Source of the DNA: Tulasnella sp. 424
Lineage: Eukaryota > Basidiomycota > Agaricomycetes > Cantharellales > Tulasnellaceae
Direction of reading: 5' to 3'
DNA length: 64,000 bases
Assembly (NCBI GenBank): GCA_019633425.1
Contig: WSUB01000048.1
Location: 1-64,000, forward strand
The translations under genes were made by a program, and so were the position numbers. The notes under the pieces are model-generated. The model was not told the DNA's origin and searched no databases. It was given only the letters and a program-made list of their open reading frames with translations. Below are positions 49,807 through 60,530 of the stretch, piece after piece. The stretch's first letter is position 1. Every line of letters starts with the position of its first letter.

Positions 49807-50879
49807 TCATTTAGCCGCCGCACAGACCGAATTTAAGAATGGAGCGATGCAAACTGCCTGCGGGTATTGTTGATCGTCGGGGTGGGCGATGCCGAGTCGA
49901 ACGAGCGATGCTTGGAGCACCTCGAAGTCGAGGAAGTCGGTTGTGGTTTGCAAGTCGAGAAGAGCAGCTTGCAACTCGGCGTTCTTTGTCTCCAGAGCAT
50001 GGCAGACTTCGACCCTTGCTCTCTCCGCTTGCCGATACTGCTTGCGTTCCTTGAGGATCATCTTCTCCGTTTTCGCGTGGCTAGCGATGATCTCCTCCGC
50101 CAATCGGTCTTCAGTGACCTTTCGAGCCGTTTTTTCAGCGTCGCGTTCCCGGGCAAAAGCGAGAACATCTTGTCTTCGAATAGCGCATTGGTTTCGCTAA
50201 TTTGACGAGCATTGTCTCGTTCGAGTTGCGAGATGGTAAATTCGAGGTGGGCAATCCGCTTGATGGCCTCAGCGGAGTTGGTAGCGAGATCAGTGGCGGG
50301 GAGAGTGGCGGGGAGAGGAGAGTTGGGCGTGAAAGCGGCTGACAAATTCGAGTAGATGGTAGCCGGTGTGGTCGCGGCCGATCGCGGTATGGTGAGCCGA
50401 GTAGGGCCGGGGATCGAGAATGTCGAGTTGGGGAAGGATGGCAGCGTTGGGGCGGCCGAGGGTCTTGCAGAGGTAGAGAGAGTCGGGCCTTCATACGTTG
50501 CAGGACAAGGGGGCTAAACGACGAGGGGAAGGGGTTGGTGAGTCGAAGACAGGTTAGGGACAGTCGAACCGAATATTCACAAACCTGAAGAGCCCCAGGT
50601 GGTACCTGGCTGGCTCGAGGGTGATGATATTGTTCTTCGACCTGGCTCGAGTGCGTCAGCATCGACGATTGGAACGGTTCAAACGACCAGACAGATCACC
50701 TTCAGCTGAGATCGAGGGAGACGAAGTGCTCGAACCACGGTTTGGAGCCTCGAGGGCTTCTTGGAGGGGGTGGGAGCGGTATGAGCGGTATGAGCGGGTT
50801 TGGGCTGCGATCGTGCTTGCGGGCAGGGACGGGCAGCAGACTTGTTGGCGGAGAAGCTTGGAAACCCGTTGAAGAACAT
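49807..50879 (-). CDS. Coiled-coil protein, probable frameshift
   Basis: ATG 50879 is the first ATG after a TATA box. Exon 1 (MFFNGFPSFSANKSAARP...) is basic and Pro/Ser/Thr-rich; it joins in phase over a 56-nt intron to VEEQYHHPRASQVPPGALQ, then over a second intron to a Pro/Thr-rich stretch and a coiled coil EAIKRIAHLEFTISQLERDN. Coding then shifts frame at about 50150 (…FEDKMFS to AFARERDAEKTARKV) without a usable intron. After the shift a long helix continues (KQYRQAERARVEVCHALE, ELQAALLDLQTTTDFLDF) to stop 49807-49809. About 330 residues if the shift is a sequencing error, otherwise a truncated product. No known domain; function unknown. Confidence 0.55.
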
Positions 50880-51028
50880 TGTGGCCAGCGAAAGACTTGT
50901 AATTTAAGATGAAGGCAGGTTACAACGAGTGGGAGCGGGGGAAGGCGAGGTTGAGGCAAGCTGACGAAGGAGAGGGCAAGAGGGCTGGAACGTCAAAAGT
51001 TGGGAGAGAGGACGAGTTCCAGAGCAGC

Positions 51029-51037
51029 TTTATATAC
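51029..51037 (-). promoter_or_regulatory. TATA box of the coiled-coil gene
   Basis: GTATATAAA on the minus strand, 150 bp before the ATG at 50879, followed by a C/T-rich leader. Confidence 0.5.
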
Positions 51038-51765
51038 CCCGGTCCCCCTTCCTTGTCATGAAGTAATCTGACAATGACTGTTACGGTACTCGGGTCTGGG
51101 CGTACGTCGTCCACTGTCGATCATTAGTCTGCGATTCAATTGACGCGACGCGTCGCGTCACCGAAAGACGCCGCCACAAATAATAGTGTGACATCATAGT
51201 AAACCCTGAGCTACGTCCCCCTCGCAAAGTGCCAAACGCTCGAGCTCGATAGAGGGGACGAGAGACGAGCTCGAGGCGATACCGAATTTGTTTCCAGATT
51301 CCTCAATTAACCCAATACACCTCCTTATAGGCGTGCAGCGAAACCTCAAGCCAGGCGTTGTGGCGGTTAAAGCATGTCGAACACGTCATAGTTTCTCTCT
51401 CTCTAATACTGGACGACCGGCGCTTCCTTTTCCGAAGACAGCCAAGCCCATCCCATCTAACAAGGCGCTTCTGCATAGGCTCGGCACGGTTTATACTTAG
51501 GAGATCATGTCCTACAACAGCCTCGTGAACGTTGGTTGTTTGCCCAGTTGCAGCTTTCTTAATAACGCTACAAGATAAAGGGTGCGAGCAGAAGGCTTAG
51601 AGGCGTACTGAGAGGATACGTAACGCGAGTGGGTGATGTGGGGCTGGGGATTGGGTCAAGAAGGGTTCCTATATAAACACCAGCGGAGGCAAATCGTCCC
51701 CCACCCGACCAACCCCCAGGCTTTCCTCCGCCGTCATCAAGGACGTTAACAAGCGCAAAGATGTG
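51038..51765. other. Intergenic, no gene seen
   Basis: Between the coiled-coil gene promoter and the start of kinase-TPR duplication unit 1. The palindrome-like GACGCGACGCGTCGCGTC near 51143 is the only notable element. Confidence 0.5.
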
Positions 51766-51947
51766 AAGGGCAGCGTTGCTCTACCCCTCCAGGGGGTGCT
51801 AATGGAGAACAGAAACAGGACACACCAGTTTTATCTAACGAAACATTAATCATTGTGAATGGAAGTTTAGACAATACAAATACAACAGAACTTCACTCCA
51901 ACGAAAACAAATAGTCAAGTTCGATCTCGAATCTATCCGTTGACTCA

Positions 51948-54567
51948 TCATGCGGCCTCTTCGGTGCGGAGATCAGCGGCCTTCTTCAAAGCGTCGGCGG
52001 CGCTCTCGGATCGTCCAACTTCTCGAAAGGCTTCAGAGGCGTCCGTGTAGTAAGATTTTGCTTCACTACGGTGGCCTTGCCCGAGATGCGTATCGGCAAG
52101 GCCGAGCAGAGCATCGGCTCTCCAGTCTTTATCGCCAATGTCGGTTGAAATCTGCAGGGCTTCAGAGTAGAACGTAGCGGCAGCGTCATACTCCTCTCGA
52201 GATAGATGGACCGAAGCGATGCCCCATAGAGCTTCGGCCTGTCCTTGTCTGTCGCCCATTTCGGTGTATATCTGGAGGGATTCCGAGACGAACTTGATGG
52301 CCTCGCTGTACTCCCCTCGACATCGATGAACTTCACCAAGACTCCACAAAACGCTAGCTCTCCCTAGCCTGGACCCCTCGTCCGTTCGTATTTGGAGGCT
52401 TTCGGTGAAGAGTTTGATAGCCTCGTTGTATTCCTCTCGTGACCGATGTATCTCAGCGAGACCCCACAGAGCCTCACCTCTCCCGAGCCGAAANNNNNNN
52501 NNNNNNNNNNNNNNNNNNNNNNNNNNNNNNNNNNNNNNNNNNNNNNNNNNNNNNNNNNNNNNNNNNNNNNNNNNNNNNNNNNNNNNNNNNNNGATAGCCT
52601 CGTTGTATTCCTCTCGTGACCGATGTATCTCAGCGAGACCCCACAGAGCCTCACCTCTCCCGAGCCGAAAACCGATGTCCGTATAAGTCTGTAGGGCTTC
52701 GGAGTAGGACGTGGAGGCTTCGGTGTATTCGCCTCGTAATCGGTGGACCTCACCGAGACCCCATAGAGCACCGGCTCTACTTTGGTGATCACCGACGTCG
52801 GAATACAGCTGTTGAGCTTCGGAGTAGAAATTTGCGGCCTTGCTGTATTCAGATTGAAACCGATGCACTTCAGCGATATCATCTAGAGCGGCGGCTTTTC
52901 CAGGGGTGTCCCCGGTGGTTGCGTAAATATCCAATGCGTTGGTGAAGCAGCTCAATGCGTTGGCATAGTCGCCTTGCCGTCTGTACATTGTTCCAAGTTC
53001 ACAGAGAAGGCGAGCATGGCGATTCTGAGAAGCCTCCGGGTCTCCGGCTTGGGTAGGTGCTGGAACGATCATTGGCTGTATCGGGTGCATAGCGAGTCAA
53101 CCGCACAGAAACATGGGATGAAATCGATCCGTTACCCGTGCCACTTACTCACCATCCAATGAATTAATCTGACACAATCATCTGCCGTCGGTCGTTTTTC
53201 AGGGATAATGCTCCAGCACTGAGCCATGAGCGAGCAGAGTGCCTGAATTAACGACATGCGGGCATGGTCGGTGATAGATGGAAGGTCTCCCTGAATCACC
53301 CGATTGACTACGGCGACGTCCCTTTTAACATCGTGAAATGGAATGGTGTTGGTCATTACCTATCTCAGCATAAGTCTATGAGCATCGACGGCAAACGATT
53401 GCTGTGGTTCGTCGTACCTCATACGCAATCCAGCCCAAAGCCCAAATATCGCATGCAAGACTCGGTAGCTCATCCCTCAGCAGTTCAGGCGCAGCCCAGC
53501 GAAGGGTATACTTGTCGCAGGTGAGGGTTATTGTGTTGGTGGAGGCAGAGTACACTGCTTGAAGAGCAATACTATCCTCGCCCGTGGCTTGCTCAGGTGT
53601 TGGCTGCGTGTTATGTTTCTTCGCTTCCTTGTCGAAGTCCTTGGCTCCTAGGCGACGGGCGGAGCCAAAATCCGTAATGACAGCGTAATAGTCTGAATTA
53701 ACCAATATGTTGAGCTGCAGGCATTCGCGATTAGCCGGACCACCAAGCGAATTTTCGAGGAGGCACGCCCACCGATTTCAGGTCACCATGATATATGGGC
53801 GGGGTTTGACTATGAAGGTATTGAATCCCTTGTGCGACGTCATCAATCTGAAATACTAGACTTCTCAGCAGAGGGTCAAAGGAAATGAGGCTGATCGTAC
53901 CAGTGAGATTCGCTCAGGAATTTCCCATTCTCCCGAGGCAAGGAAGTTCCTCAAATTTCCGTGTTCTTCCCACCGAAAGACCAACCATATCATATGCTTG
54001 GACGCATCTTCAACAAATCCTTCTAATTCGACAATGTTGGGATGTGAAAGCTCGAGCACAAATTCTGCTTCCCTGAGTGCTAACTGAGAGAGGTTGGTAA
54101 TTCGATCAATTTATGTAATCGGAGGAAGGATTCTTACGGCCAATACGCGTTCTAGATTCGCATCATCTTCTACCTTCAGCTTCTTGACTGCCACAATCTG
54201 TCGGAACAGACGACTAGGTCAGCCATTCGCTGTGCCGACAATGAGGAGCTTATTGCCACACAACCCTCACCTTAGAAGCTTGACCAATGGGAGGCGAAGC
54301 TAAATGTGCTCGTGAAACCGTTGCGTATCCTCCACGAAACTCCTGAGCGTCTGCAGGGAATTCAATCGAGGAGGGATCGAGTCGCCACTGAGCAAGGTTC
54401 TCGAGCTTGGCCCGCTATAGACACCAAACGGTGTCAGATTCGCTGCAACCACCCCTCGAGACCCAGATTGAACGCACTAGTTTGGCGCTAAGTTGGAACT
54501 CACGATGCGGATCTTGACCAGATCCGGACGCCTGAGGGTTGGCCTCGTGGATTTCGTTTCCTTGCAT
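51948..54567 (-). CDS. Protein kinase-TPR fusion, copy 1 (contains an assembly gap)
   Basis: TKL-like protein kinase joined to tetratricopeptide repeats; about 670 residues in nine or so exons. ATG 54567 (MQGNEIHEANPQ). Kinase landmarks: RGGYATVSRAHL (glycine loop), VAVKKL (lysine), ELSHPNIVELEGFVE, YHGDLKS (catalytic loop, HGD rather than HRD), VITDFGSARRLG, then RWAAPELL and CDIWALGWIAYE, and CWSIIPEKRPTADDC. The kinase looks catalytically complete. A long insertion sits in the activation segment. After an intron come TPRs of 40 residues (WGLGEVHRLRGEYTEASTSY type), ending ADLRTEEAA. A 99-base N run (52494-52592) lies inside the TPR exon between identical flanks. No membrane segment is seen, so a cytosolic signalling role is likely. 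Confidence 0.85.
52494..52592. other. Assembly gap (99 N) between identical flanks
   Basis: The same ~78 bases, GATAGCCTCGTTGTATTCC to CTCCCGAGCCGAAA, stand before (about 52416-52493) and after (52593-52670) the gap. Copy 2 has the segment once (56234-56311). The gap is most likely a failed contig merge. Confidence 0.88.
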
Positions 54568-54682
54568 CAAACGATTGGCGGGGTGTCGTTTATTACGTGT
54601 ATGAGACTACAATCAGGGAGAAGCTCTCTGGAGAGGGGGACCGCGAATCGAGGGTTCGAAGGAGATGGGGTTGGCAAGAGGG

Positions 54683-54688
54683 TATAAA
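54683..54688 (+). promoter_or_regulatory. TATA-like element upstream of kinase-TPR copy 1
   Basis: TATAAA reads on the plus strand (minus strand TTTTTATACCC), 116 bp upstream of the minus-strand start. The same element is kept at 58324-58329 upstream of copy 2. Its orientation leaves open which direction it serves. Confidence 0.35.
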
Positions 54689-55369
54689 AAGACGTCCCGT
54701 CTATCGTCCTCATCGGGATGACGGGTCACGAGGGTAGCCGGGCTCCTGTAAAGAGTGTCGAGACTTTTGTGATGGAACATTCTCAGCGAGTTCGGACAAC
54801 GAGGTTGAGCTTCCGCGGCGCGAGTCAACATCTCACACAAACAAACAGCTGCAAGATAAGACAAGTTAAGTTGCCGAACCACGCAGGTAACTCTATCCAA
54901 ATCAACTCAAGGCCAGGTTGAGACTGTCTCTTGGTCCACTTTGCTCTAGGTTTCCTACTTGCTCTGATCGAACAAGGCTTCTTCTGAATGTCCCCTCGGA
55001 TTGCGTTCAGACCCTGCCCGGACACGCCGTCGACTCTAGGCGACGCGAGGACACCGTACGCTGCCTAACACTTCATCAGCTCCCTAATCGCATTCCATTT
55101 GTGCCGAGCTAGATCCCTATCGCTACTTGGTACTTCGCTTGAGTTTCCTCCAATCAACGCTGCTGCCTCGGTTGCTGGCTGCACCAAAGCCAATGACATC
55201 GGAACTTTCCGCAGCAGCACTTTCCACAAGGAGTTTCTGAGTCTATGACGGGACGTAGCATGTATCGGGTATTCCTTTGAACTTGTTCAGCTGTTCAGCC
55301 TGCTGGTTGGAGTCTGATCTACAAAGTTCCGAACCGTGGCGGATCTCCATGTTGGCTAGGTGGTCACCT

Positions 55370-55549
55370 AAAAGGATATTGCATCTCTCTATTAAACTCG
55401 AAAGCATAGTAACAATGGATTTATGTGACGAGTTGGACACGTTGGTTACTGCATCCAGCACAGCCGATAACTCCAAAGAGGGTGTCGAAGAATCAGTGGA
55501 GCAGTCAAGTGCAAATCAAGTACTTCGCATATTCAATGCTAGTCTCTAG
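55370..55549 (+). pseudogene. 3' remnant of F-box protein 3
   Basis: Plus-strand reading frame KRILHLSIKLESIVTMDL ... SKEGVEESVEQSSANQVL, stop at 55549. It aligns without gaps to the last 60 codons of the gene at 47219-49002 (KRILRLPINFDSAVSMGF ... EEGSEESVERSIVNQVL). Homology starts abruptly at AAAAGGATATTGC and continues about 50 bp past the stop. The frame is open but has no start, F-box or upstream exons, so it is a gene fragment carried along in the duplication. Confidence 0.85.
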
Positions 55550-55764
55550 CGAAGGGACCGAAGATGTAGGACTCTCTCGAGCGACCATTCCGAAGGGTAG
55601 CGTTCTACCCCTCCAGTGGGGTGCTAATGGACGACAGAAACGGAACACACCCGTTTTAACTAACCAAAAATTGTGAATAGAAGTTTAGACACCACACATA
55701 CAACAGAATTTTACCCCAACAAAAACAAATCGTCTAGTTAATCTCGAAGATATTCGTTGACCCA

Positions 55765-58209
55765 TCATGCGGCCTCTTCGGTGCGGAGATCAGCAGCCTC
55801 CTTCAAAGCGTCGGCTGCGTCCTGGGAGCGTCCAATTTCTCGAAAGGCTTCAGAGGCGTCCGTGTAGCAAGATATTGCCTCACTACGGTGGCCTTGTCCG
55901 CGATGTGTTTTGGCAAGGCCAAGCAGAGCGTTGGCTCTCCATGGTTTATTGCCAATGCCGGTCGAAATCTGCAGGGCTTCGGAGTAGAACGTAGCGGCAT
56001 CGTCATACTCCTCTCGAAGTAGATGGACCTCAGCGAGGGCCCATAGAGCTTCGGCCTGTCCTTGTCTGTCGCCCATGTCGGTGGATATCTGGAGGGATTC
56101 GGAGTAGGACTTGATGGCCTCGTTGTACTCCCCTCGACTTCGATGAACTTCACCAAGACTCCACAAAACGCTAGCTCTCCCTACCCTGTCCCCCTCCTCC
56201 GTTCGTATCTGGAGGCTTTCAGAGTAGATATCAATAGCCTCGTTGTATTCCTCTCGTGACCGATGTATCTCAGCGAGACCCCACAGAGCCTCACCTCTCC
56301 CGAGCCGAAAACCGATGTCCGTATAAGTCTGTAGGGCTTCGGAGTAGGACGTGGAGGCTTCGGTGTACTCGCCTCGTAATCGGTGCACCTCAGCGAGACC
56401 CCACAGAGTGAAGGCTCTCCATCTGGGATCGCTGATCTCGGTATAAAGCTGCAGGGCTTCGGAGTAGAAACCTGCGGCCTCGCTGTACCCAGCTTGAAAC
56501 CGATGCACTTCAGCAAGGCCCCGCAGAGCATCAGCTTTTCCTCTGGTGTCCTCGGTGGTTGCGCAAATATTCAATGCCTTGGTGAAGCAGTCTAATGCGT
56601 TGGCATAGTCGCCTTGCTCGTTGTACATTATTCCAAGTTGACGGAGAAGAGCCGCGTAGCGATTTTGAGAAGCCTCTGGGTCTTCGGCTTGGGTAGGTGC
56701 TGGAGCAATCATTGGCTGTATCGGGTGCATAGCAAGTCAACCGCACAGAAACATGGATGACATCGATCCGTTACCCGTGCCACTCACTCACCATCCACTG
56801 GATTAATCTAACACAATCATCTGCCGTCGGTCGTTTTTCAGGGATAATGCTCCAACATTGAGCCATGAGCGAGCAGAGTGCCTGAATTAACGACATGCGG
56901 GCATGGTCGGTGATGGATGGAAGATCTCCCTGAATCACCCGATTGACTACGGCGACGTCCCTTTTGACATCGTGAAATGGGATGGTGTTGGTCATCACCT
57001 ATCTCAGTGTAAGTCTATGAGCATGATCGACGCTAAAGGATTATTGTGCTTCGTCGTACCTCATAAGCTATCCAGCCCAAAGCCCAGATATCGCATGCAA
57101 GGCTTGGTGGCTCGTCCCTCAGGAGCTCAGGAGCGGCCCAGCGAAGGGTGTACTTGTCGCAAGTGAGGGTTATTGTGTTGGTGGAGGCAGAGTACACTGC
57201 TTGAAGCGTCATGCCCTCCTCGCCTGCGGTTTGCTCCGGTCTTGATCGCGGGTCACGTTGCTTCGGTTTCTGGTCGAGGTCTGTGGCTCCCAGTCGGCGG
57301 GCAGAACCGAAATCCGTAATTACAGCGTAATAGTTGCAATTGACCAGCACGTTGAGCTGCGGGCATTCGAGATTAGCCAGGCCACCAAGGGATTTTCGGC
57401 GGTGCATGCCTACCGATTTAAGGTCGCCATGATATATGGGTGGGGTCCGGCTATGGAGATATTTAACCCCTTCTGCTACATCGTAAATCTGAAGCCCGGC
57501 CTCTCAGCAGAAGGTCAAAGAAAACGAGGTTAATCTTACCAACGAGATTCGCTCAGGAATTTCCCATTCTCCAGACGCAAGAAAGTCCCTCAAATTCCCG
57601 TTTTCTTCCCATGGAGACACCAACCATATTATATGCCTGGGTGCATCTTCAACAAATCCTTCTAGCCTAACAATGTTGGGATGCGAAAGCTCGACCACGA
57701 ATTCCGATTCTCTGAGTGCCAACTGAGAGAAGTCAGTAATTTGATCAGGCTCTGGAATCAGGGGGAGAATTCTTACGCCCAATACACGCTCTAGATCCGC
57801 ATCATTTTCAATCTTCAGCTTCTTGACCGCCACAACCTGTTGGATTAGAGGACTCGGTCAACCATTAGCTCTGCTGGCAACGAGGAGGCTATTGCCACAC
57901 AACCTTCGGATTAGAAGTTTGACCATTAGGAGGCGAAGCTAAATGTGCCTGTGAAACCGTCGCGTATCCTCCACGAAACTCGCGGGCGTTTGCAGGGAAT
58001 TCAATCGAGGAGGGATCGAGTCGCCACTGGGCAAGATTCTCAAGCTTGGCCCGCTACGGACACAAAACCGTGTCAGCGATTCGCCGCAACCACCCCCTCG
58101 AGACTCGGACTGAACGCACTAGTTTGGCGCTAAGTTGGAACTCGCGATGGGCATCTTGACCGGACCCGGGCACCTGTGGGTTGGCCTCGTGGATTTCGTT
58201 TCCTTGCAT
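55765..58209 (-). CDS. Protein kinase-TPR fusion, copy 2
   Basis: Intact copy, no gap; about 670 residues. ATG 58209 (MQGNEIHEANPQVPGSGQ). Kinase landmarks: RGGYATVSQAHL, VVAVKKLKIEND, ALRESEFVVELSHPNIVRL (helix C glutamate in RESEF), YHGDLKSLNVLV split by an intron, VITDFGSARRLG, LRWAAPELL, CDIWALGWIAYE, then VMTNTIPFHDVKRD and CWSIIPEKRPTADDC. The kinase part ends RLIQWM and an intron joins it in phase to PMIAPAPTQAEDPEASQNRY. Seven TPRs follow with an exact 40-residue period (GEALWGLAEIHRSREEYNEA and relatives), then a capping helix and TEEAA (stop 55765-55767). Forty-residue TPRs of this type are seen in LGN/AGS3 and in STAND receptor arms. Upstream ligand and substrate unknown. Confidence 0.9.
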
Positions 58210-58323
58210 CAAATGATTGGCGGGGTGGGGTTGATTAAGTGTATCAGACTACGGTCAGGGAGAAGCTTTCTGGAGCGGGGGACCGCGAATCGAGGGTTCG
58301 AAGGGGATGTGTTGGCAAGGGGG

Positions 58324-58329
58324 TATAAA
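58324..58329 (+). promoter_or_regulatory. TATA-like element upstream of kinase-TPR copy 2
   Basis: TATAAA 115 bp from the ATG, conserved with copy 1 together with the surrounding GTCTATCGTCCTCATCG. Confidence 0.35.
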
Positions 58330-59003
58330 AAGACGCCCCGTCTATCGTCCTCATCGCGATGACGGGTCACGAGGGTAGTCGGGCCCCTGTAAAGAGCGTC
58401 CAGACTTTTGTGATGGAACATTCTCAGCGAGTTTCGGACAATGAGGTTGAGCTTCCGCCGCGCGAGTCAACATCTCATACAAACAAACAGCTGCAAGATA
58501 AGACAAGTTATATAAGTTGCCGAATCACGCAGGTAACTCTATCCATATCAACTCGGGGCCAGGTCTTGGTCCACTTTGTTCTAGGTTTCCTATTTGCTCT
58601 AATCGAACAAGGCTTCCGAATGTCCCCTCGGATTGCACTCGGACCCTGCCCGGAAACGCCGTCGCCTGTAGACGACGCGAGGACACCGTACGCTACCTAA
58701 CATTTCATTAACTCCCTGACCGCATTCCATTTGTGCCGAGCTAGATCTCTTTCGCTACTTGGTACCTCACTTGAGTTTTCTACCAATCAACGCTGCTGCC
58801 TCGGTTGCTGGCTGCACCAAAGCCAATGACGATGATCCATCGGCACTTTCCGCACCAGCACTTTCCCCACGACGCTTCTGAGTCCACGACAGGTCATACC
58901 CTTTATCGAGTATTCCTTTGAACTTGTTCAGCTTGCTGGTCGGAGCCTGATCTGCAGACTTCTGAAGTGTAACGGATCTCCCTGTTGGCTAGTTGGTCAC
59001 CCA

Positions 59004-59346
59004 GTGTGGTGATTGCTATACCCTATACTGGTTGTGCTTGAGTATAATGTTTAAATGAGATGGTGCTCGGAAGTACCTTGCGGAGAATGCCCTCTTGATA
59101 TTTTAGGCCTGGCGTTCATCCTAGTACTTAGCACGGGTGCTTCCAGCATGAGAAGAAGTGTGATTTAGCTTCCCTGGATACCCATAGTATACTGTACAAG
59201 AGTTTGTCATTAAAATCGATGTACAACGTTCTAAATTGACTTTCCATGCTTCCCGAGAAAGTGAGCGGCCTCTCGAGGAAGCGAAGAGGTCGAACATTTG
59301 GCCCTATTTGTGGTCCTCCCTATTCTCGTCCCAATCCCCACCACGA
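59004..59346. other. Intergenic with F-box 3 flank homology
   Basis: From about 59128 to 59205 the sequence AGCACGGGTGCTTCCAGCAT and what follows matches 49082-49175, the downstream flank of F-box 3. The remainder is the VPS28 promoter. Confidence 0.65.
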
Positions 59347-60316
59347 ATGGCCGCATTCTCACTCGACGAAGAGGTTCGACTATACACCACCAATACCGAG
59401 CGAGAGAAGTACGAGTCATTGGCAACTCTGTATGGGATTATCGTTTCCCTAGAGTATCTCGAACGAGCATATGTTCGCGACTCTATCAGTGCTGCGCAGT
59501 GAGTCTTCACCAAACACTCGTCCGTTGTGTTGGGAGCTAACTTTGATCTGCAAAGGGAAGGTACTCACCAGCATGTACTCGTCTGCTAGGCCAATATAAG
59601 ACTATGCTAAAACTCGTCAGCACGGAGGTACCCAGCTTGGAAGAGTTCATGAAGAAGTATAATGTAAGCCCATCGCCCCTCACCGCCTTATCATCATCAA
59701 CCTTTTTTACTGATATTACGTGCAAGATGGATAATCCCGCCGCTCTTCACCGCCTTAAAGTGGGTGTCCCTGCTACCGTTGAGCACGCAACGGAACAAGG
59801 TGCCGAGACCGCCAAGTGGGTGGCAGAAACCACACAAGTAAGGCGAAGCCATGTACCAAGTCCCTACGAATGACTCATTGCGGTCGACGCAACGTCTTTT
59901 TTAGAGCTTCATTACCTTCATGGATGCCCTTAAGCTGCGGCTGAGGGCAAAGGACCAACTGCATCCTCTTTTGCAAGAGCTGATGACGGGCTATTCCAAG
60001 TTCAAGGCGAGTGCCGAATGGGAAGGGAGGGCTAAGATAGTCCAATGGTAAGGCTTGAACTTCTATCCCGTTATTAATCAGGTCGAGGAGTTAACTGCAT
60101 ATGGATTCCTAGGCTAATCACGCTGAACGCCATGAAAGCCTCCGACGACATTACAGAAGAACAATCGAGACAGGTATACATAAACGTCTTTCTGGGAAGA
60201 AGATCTGGCTAACTAAAGTCCGGTTTGTCTCGTAGCTTCTTTTCGATATCGACCATGCATATCATGAGTTCTTTAGCTCCCTCAGTGGAGGGGGCTCCGG
60301 AACGAAGACCCCGTGA
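59347..60316 (+). CDS. VPS28: ESCRT-I subunit VPS28
   Basis: Component of the ESCRT-I complex (with Vps23, Vps37 and Mvb12) that sorts ubiquitinated membrane proteins into multivesicular bodies at the endosome. Six exons, about 216 residues, the usual VPS28 size. ATG 59347 gives MAAFSLDEEVRLYTTNTERE, the normal short N-terminus. The N-terminal core domain reads YESLATLYGIIVSLEYLERA, YSPACTRLLGQYKTMLKLV, MDNPAALHRLKVGVPATVEH. The C-terminal four-helix bundle that contacts ESCRT-II reads SFITFMDALKLRLRAKDQLH, KASAEWEGRAKIVQW and ends DIDHAYHEFFSSLSGG (stop 60314-60316). An in-frame extension upstream of the ATG lacks support. Converges with the HUA1-like gene, 214 bp apart. Confidence 0.95.
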
Positions 60317-60530
60317 AGGCCATCTTATGACCGGTGATAGCGCCACTTCCTATATCAAGTCGAGTTGGAATCCATATGTACAATGTCATACGCGGATTAA
60401 GGGCATGGTATCGCGACCGTTTCGAGTCATTCATCGTTTTGGCATCTTCGCCTCGCCCCCTATATTCCAACGCGTCCAGTGCCTTCAAGATTAACAGTGG
60501 TTAGAAGCCATTACAATCGCTGCGGGACCA

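Larger units (their letters stand above)
51766..55370. repeat. Direct duplication unit 1 (kinase-TPR gene plus flanks)
   Basis: About 3.6 kb aligned with 55592-59003 from AAGGGCAGCG at the left to GGCTAG-TGGTCACC at the right. Flanking non-coding sequence, the whole gene and its promoter are duplicated. Confidence 0.88.
55592..59003. repeat. Direct duplication unit 2 (kinase-TPR gene plus flanks)
   Basis: Second copy of the unit at 51766-55370. Its left edge directly follows the F-box 3 remnant; its right edge is followed, after about 120 bp, by sequence like the F-box 3 downstream flank (about 59128). Confidence 0.88.

Noticed and set aside
54640..54665. GGGTTCGAA sequence resembling a tRNA T-loop (also near 58290)
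   Set aside because: No matching A-box, acceptor stem or anticodon arm at the right distance.
58359..58700. Plus-strand ORF of 113 codons just after a TATA-like element, upstream of kinase-TPR copy 2
   Set aside because: The counterpart at 54718 shifts frame after 25 codons because of a one-base difference. The protein is therefore not conserved between copies, and the region is the promoter of the minus-strand gene.
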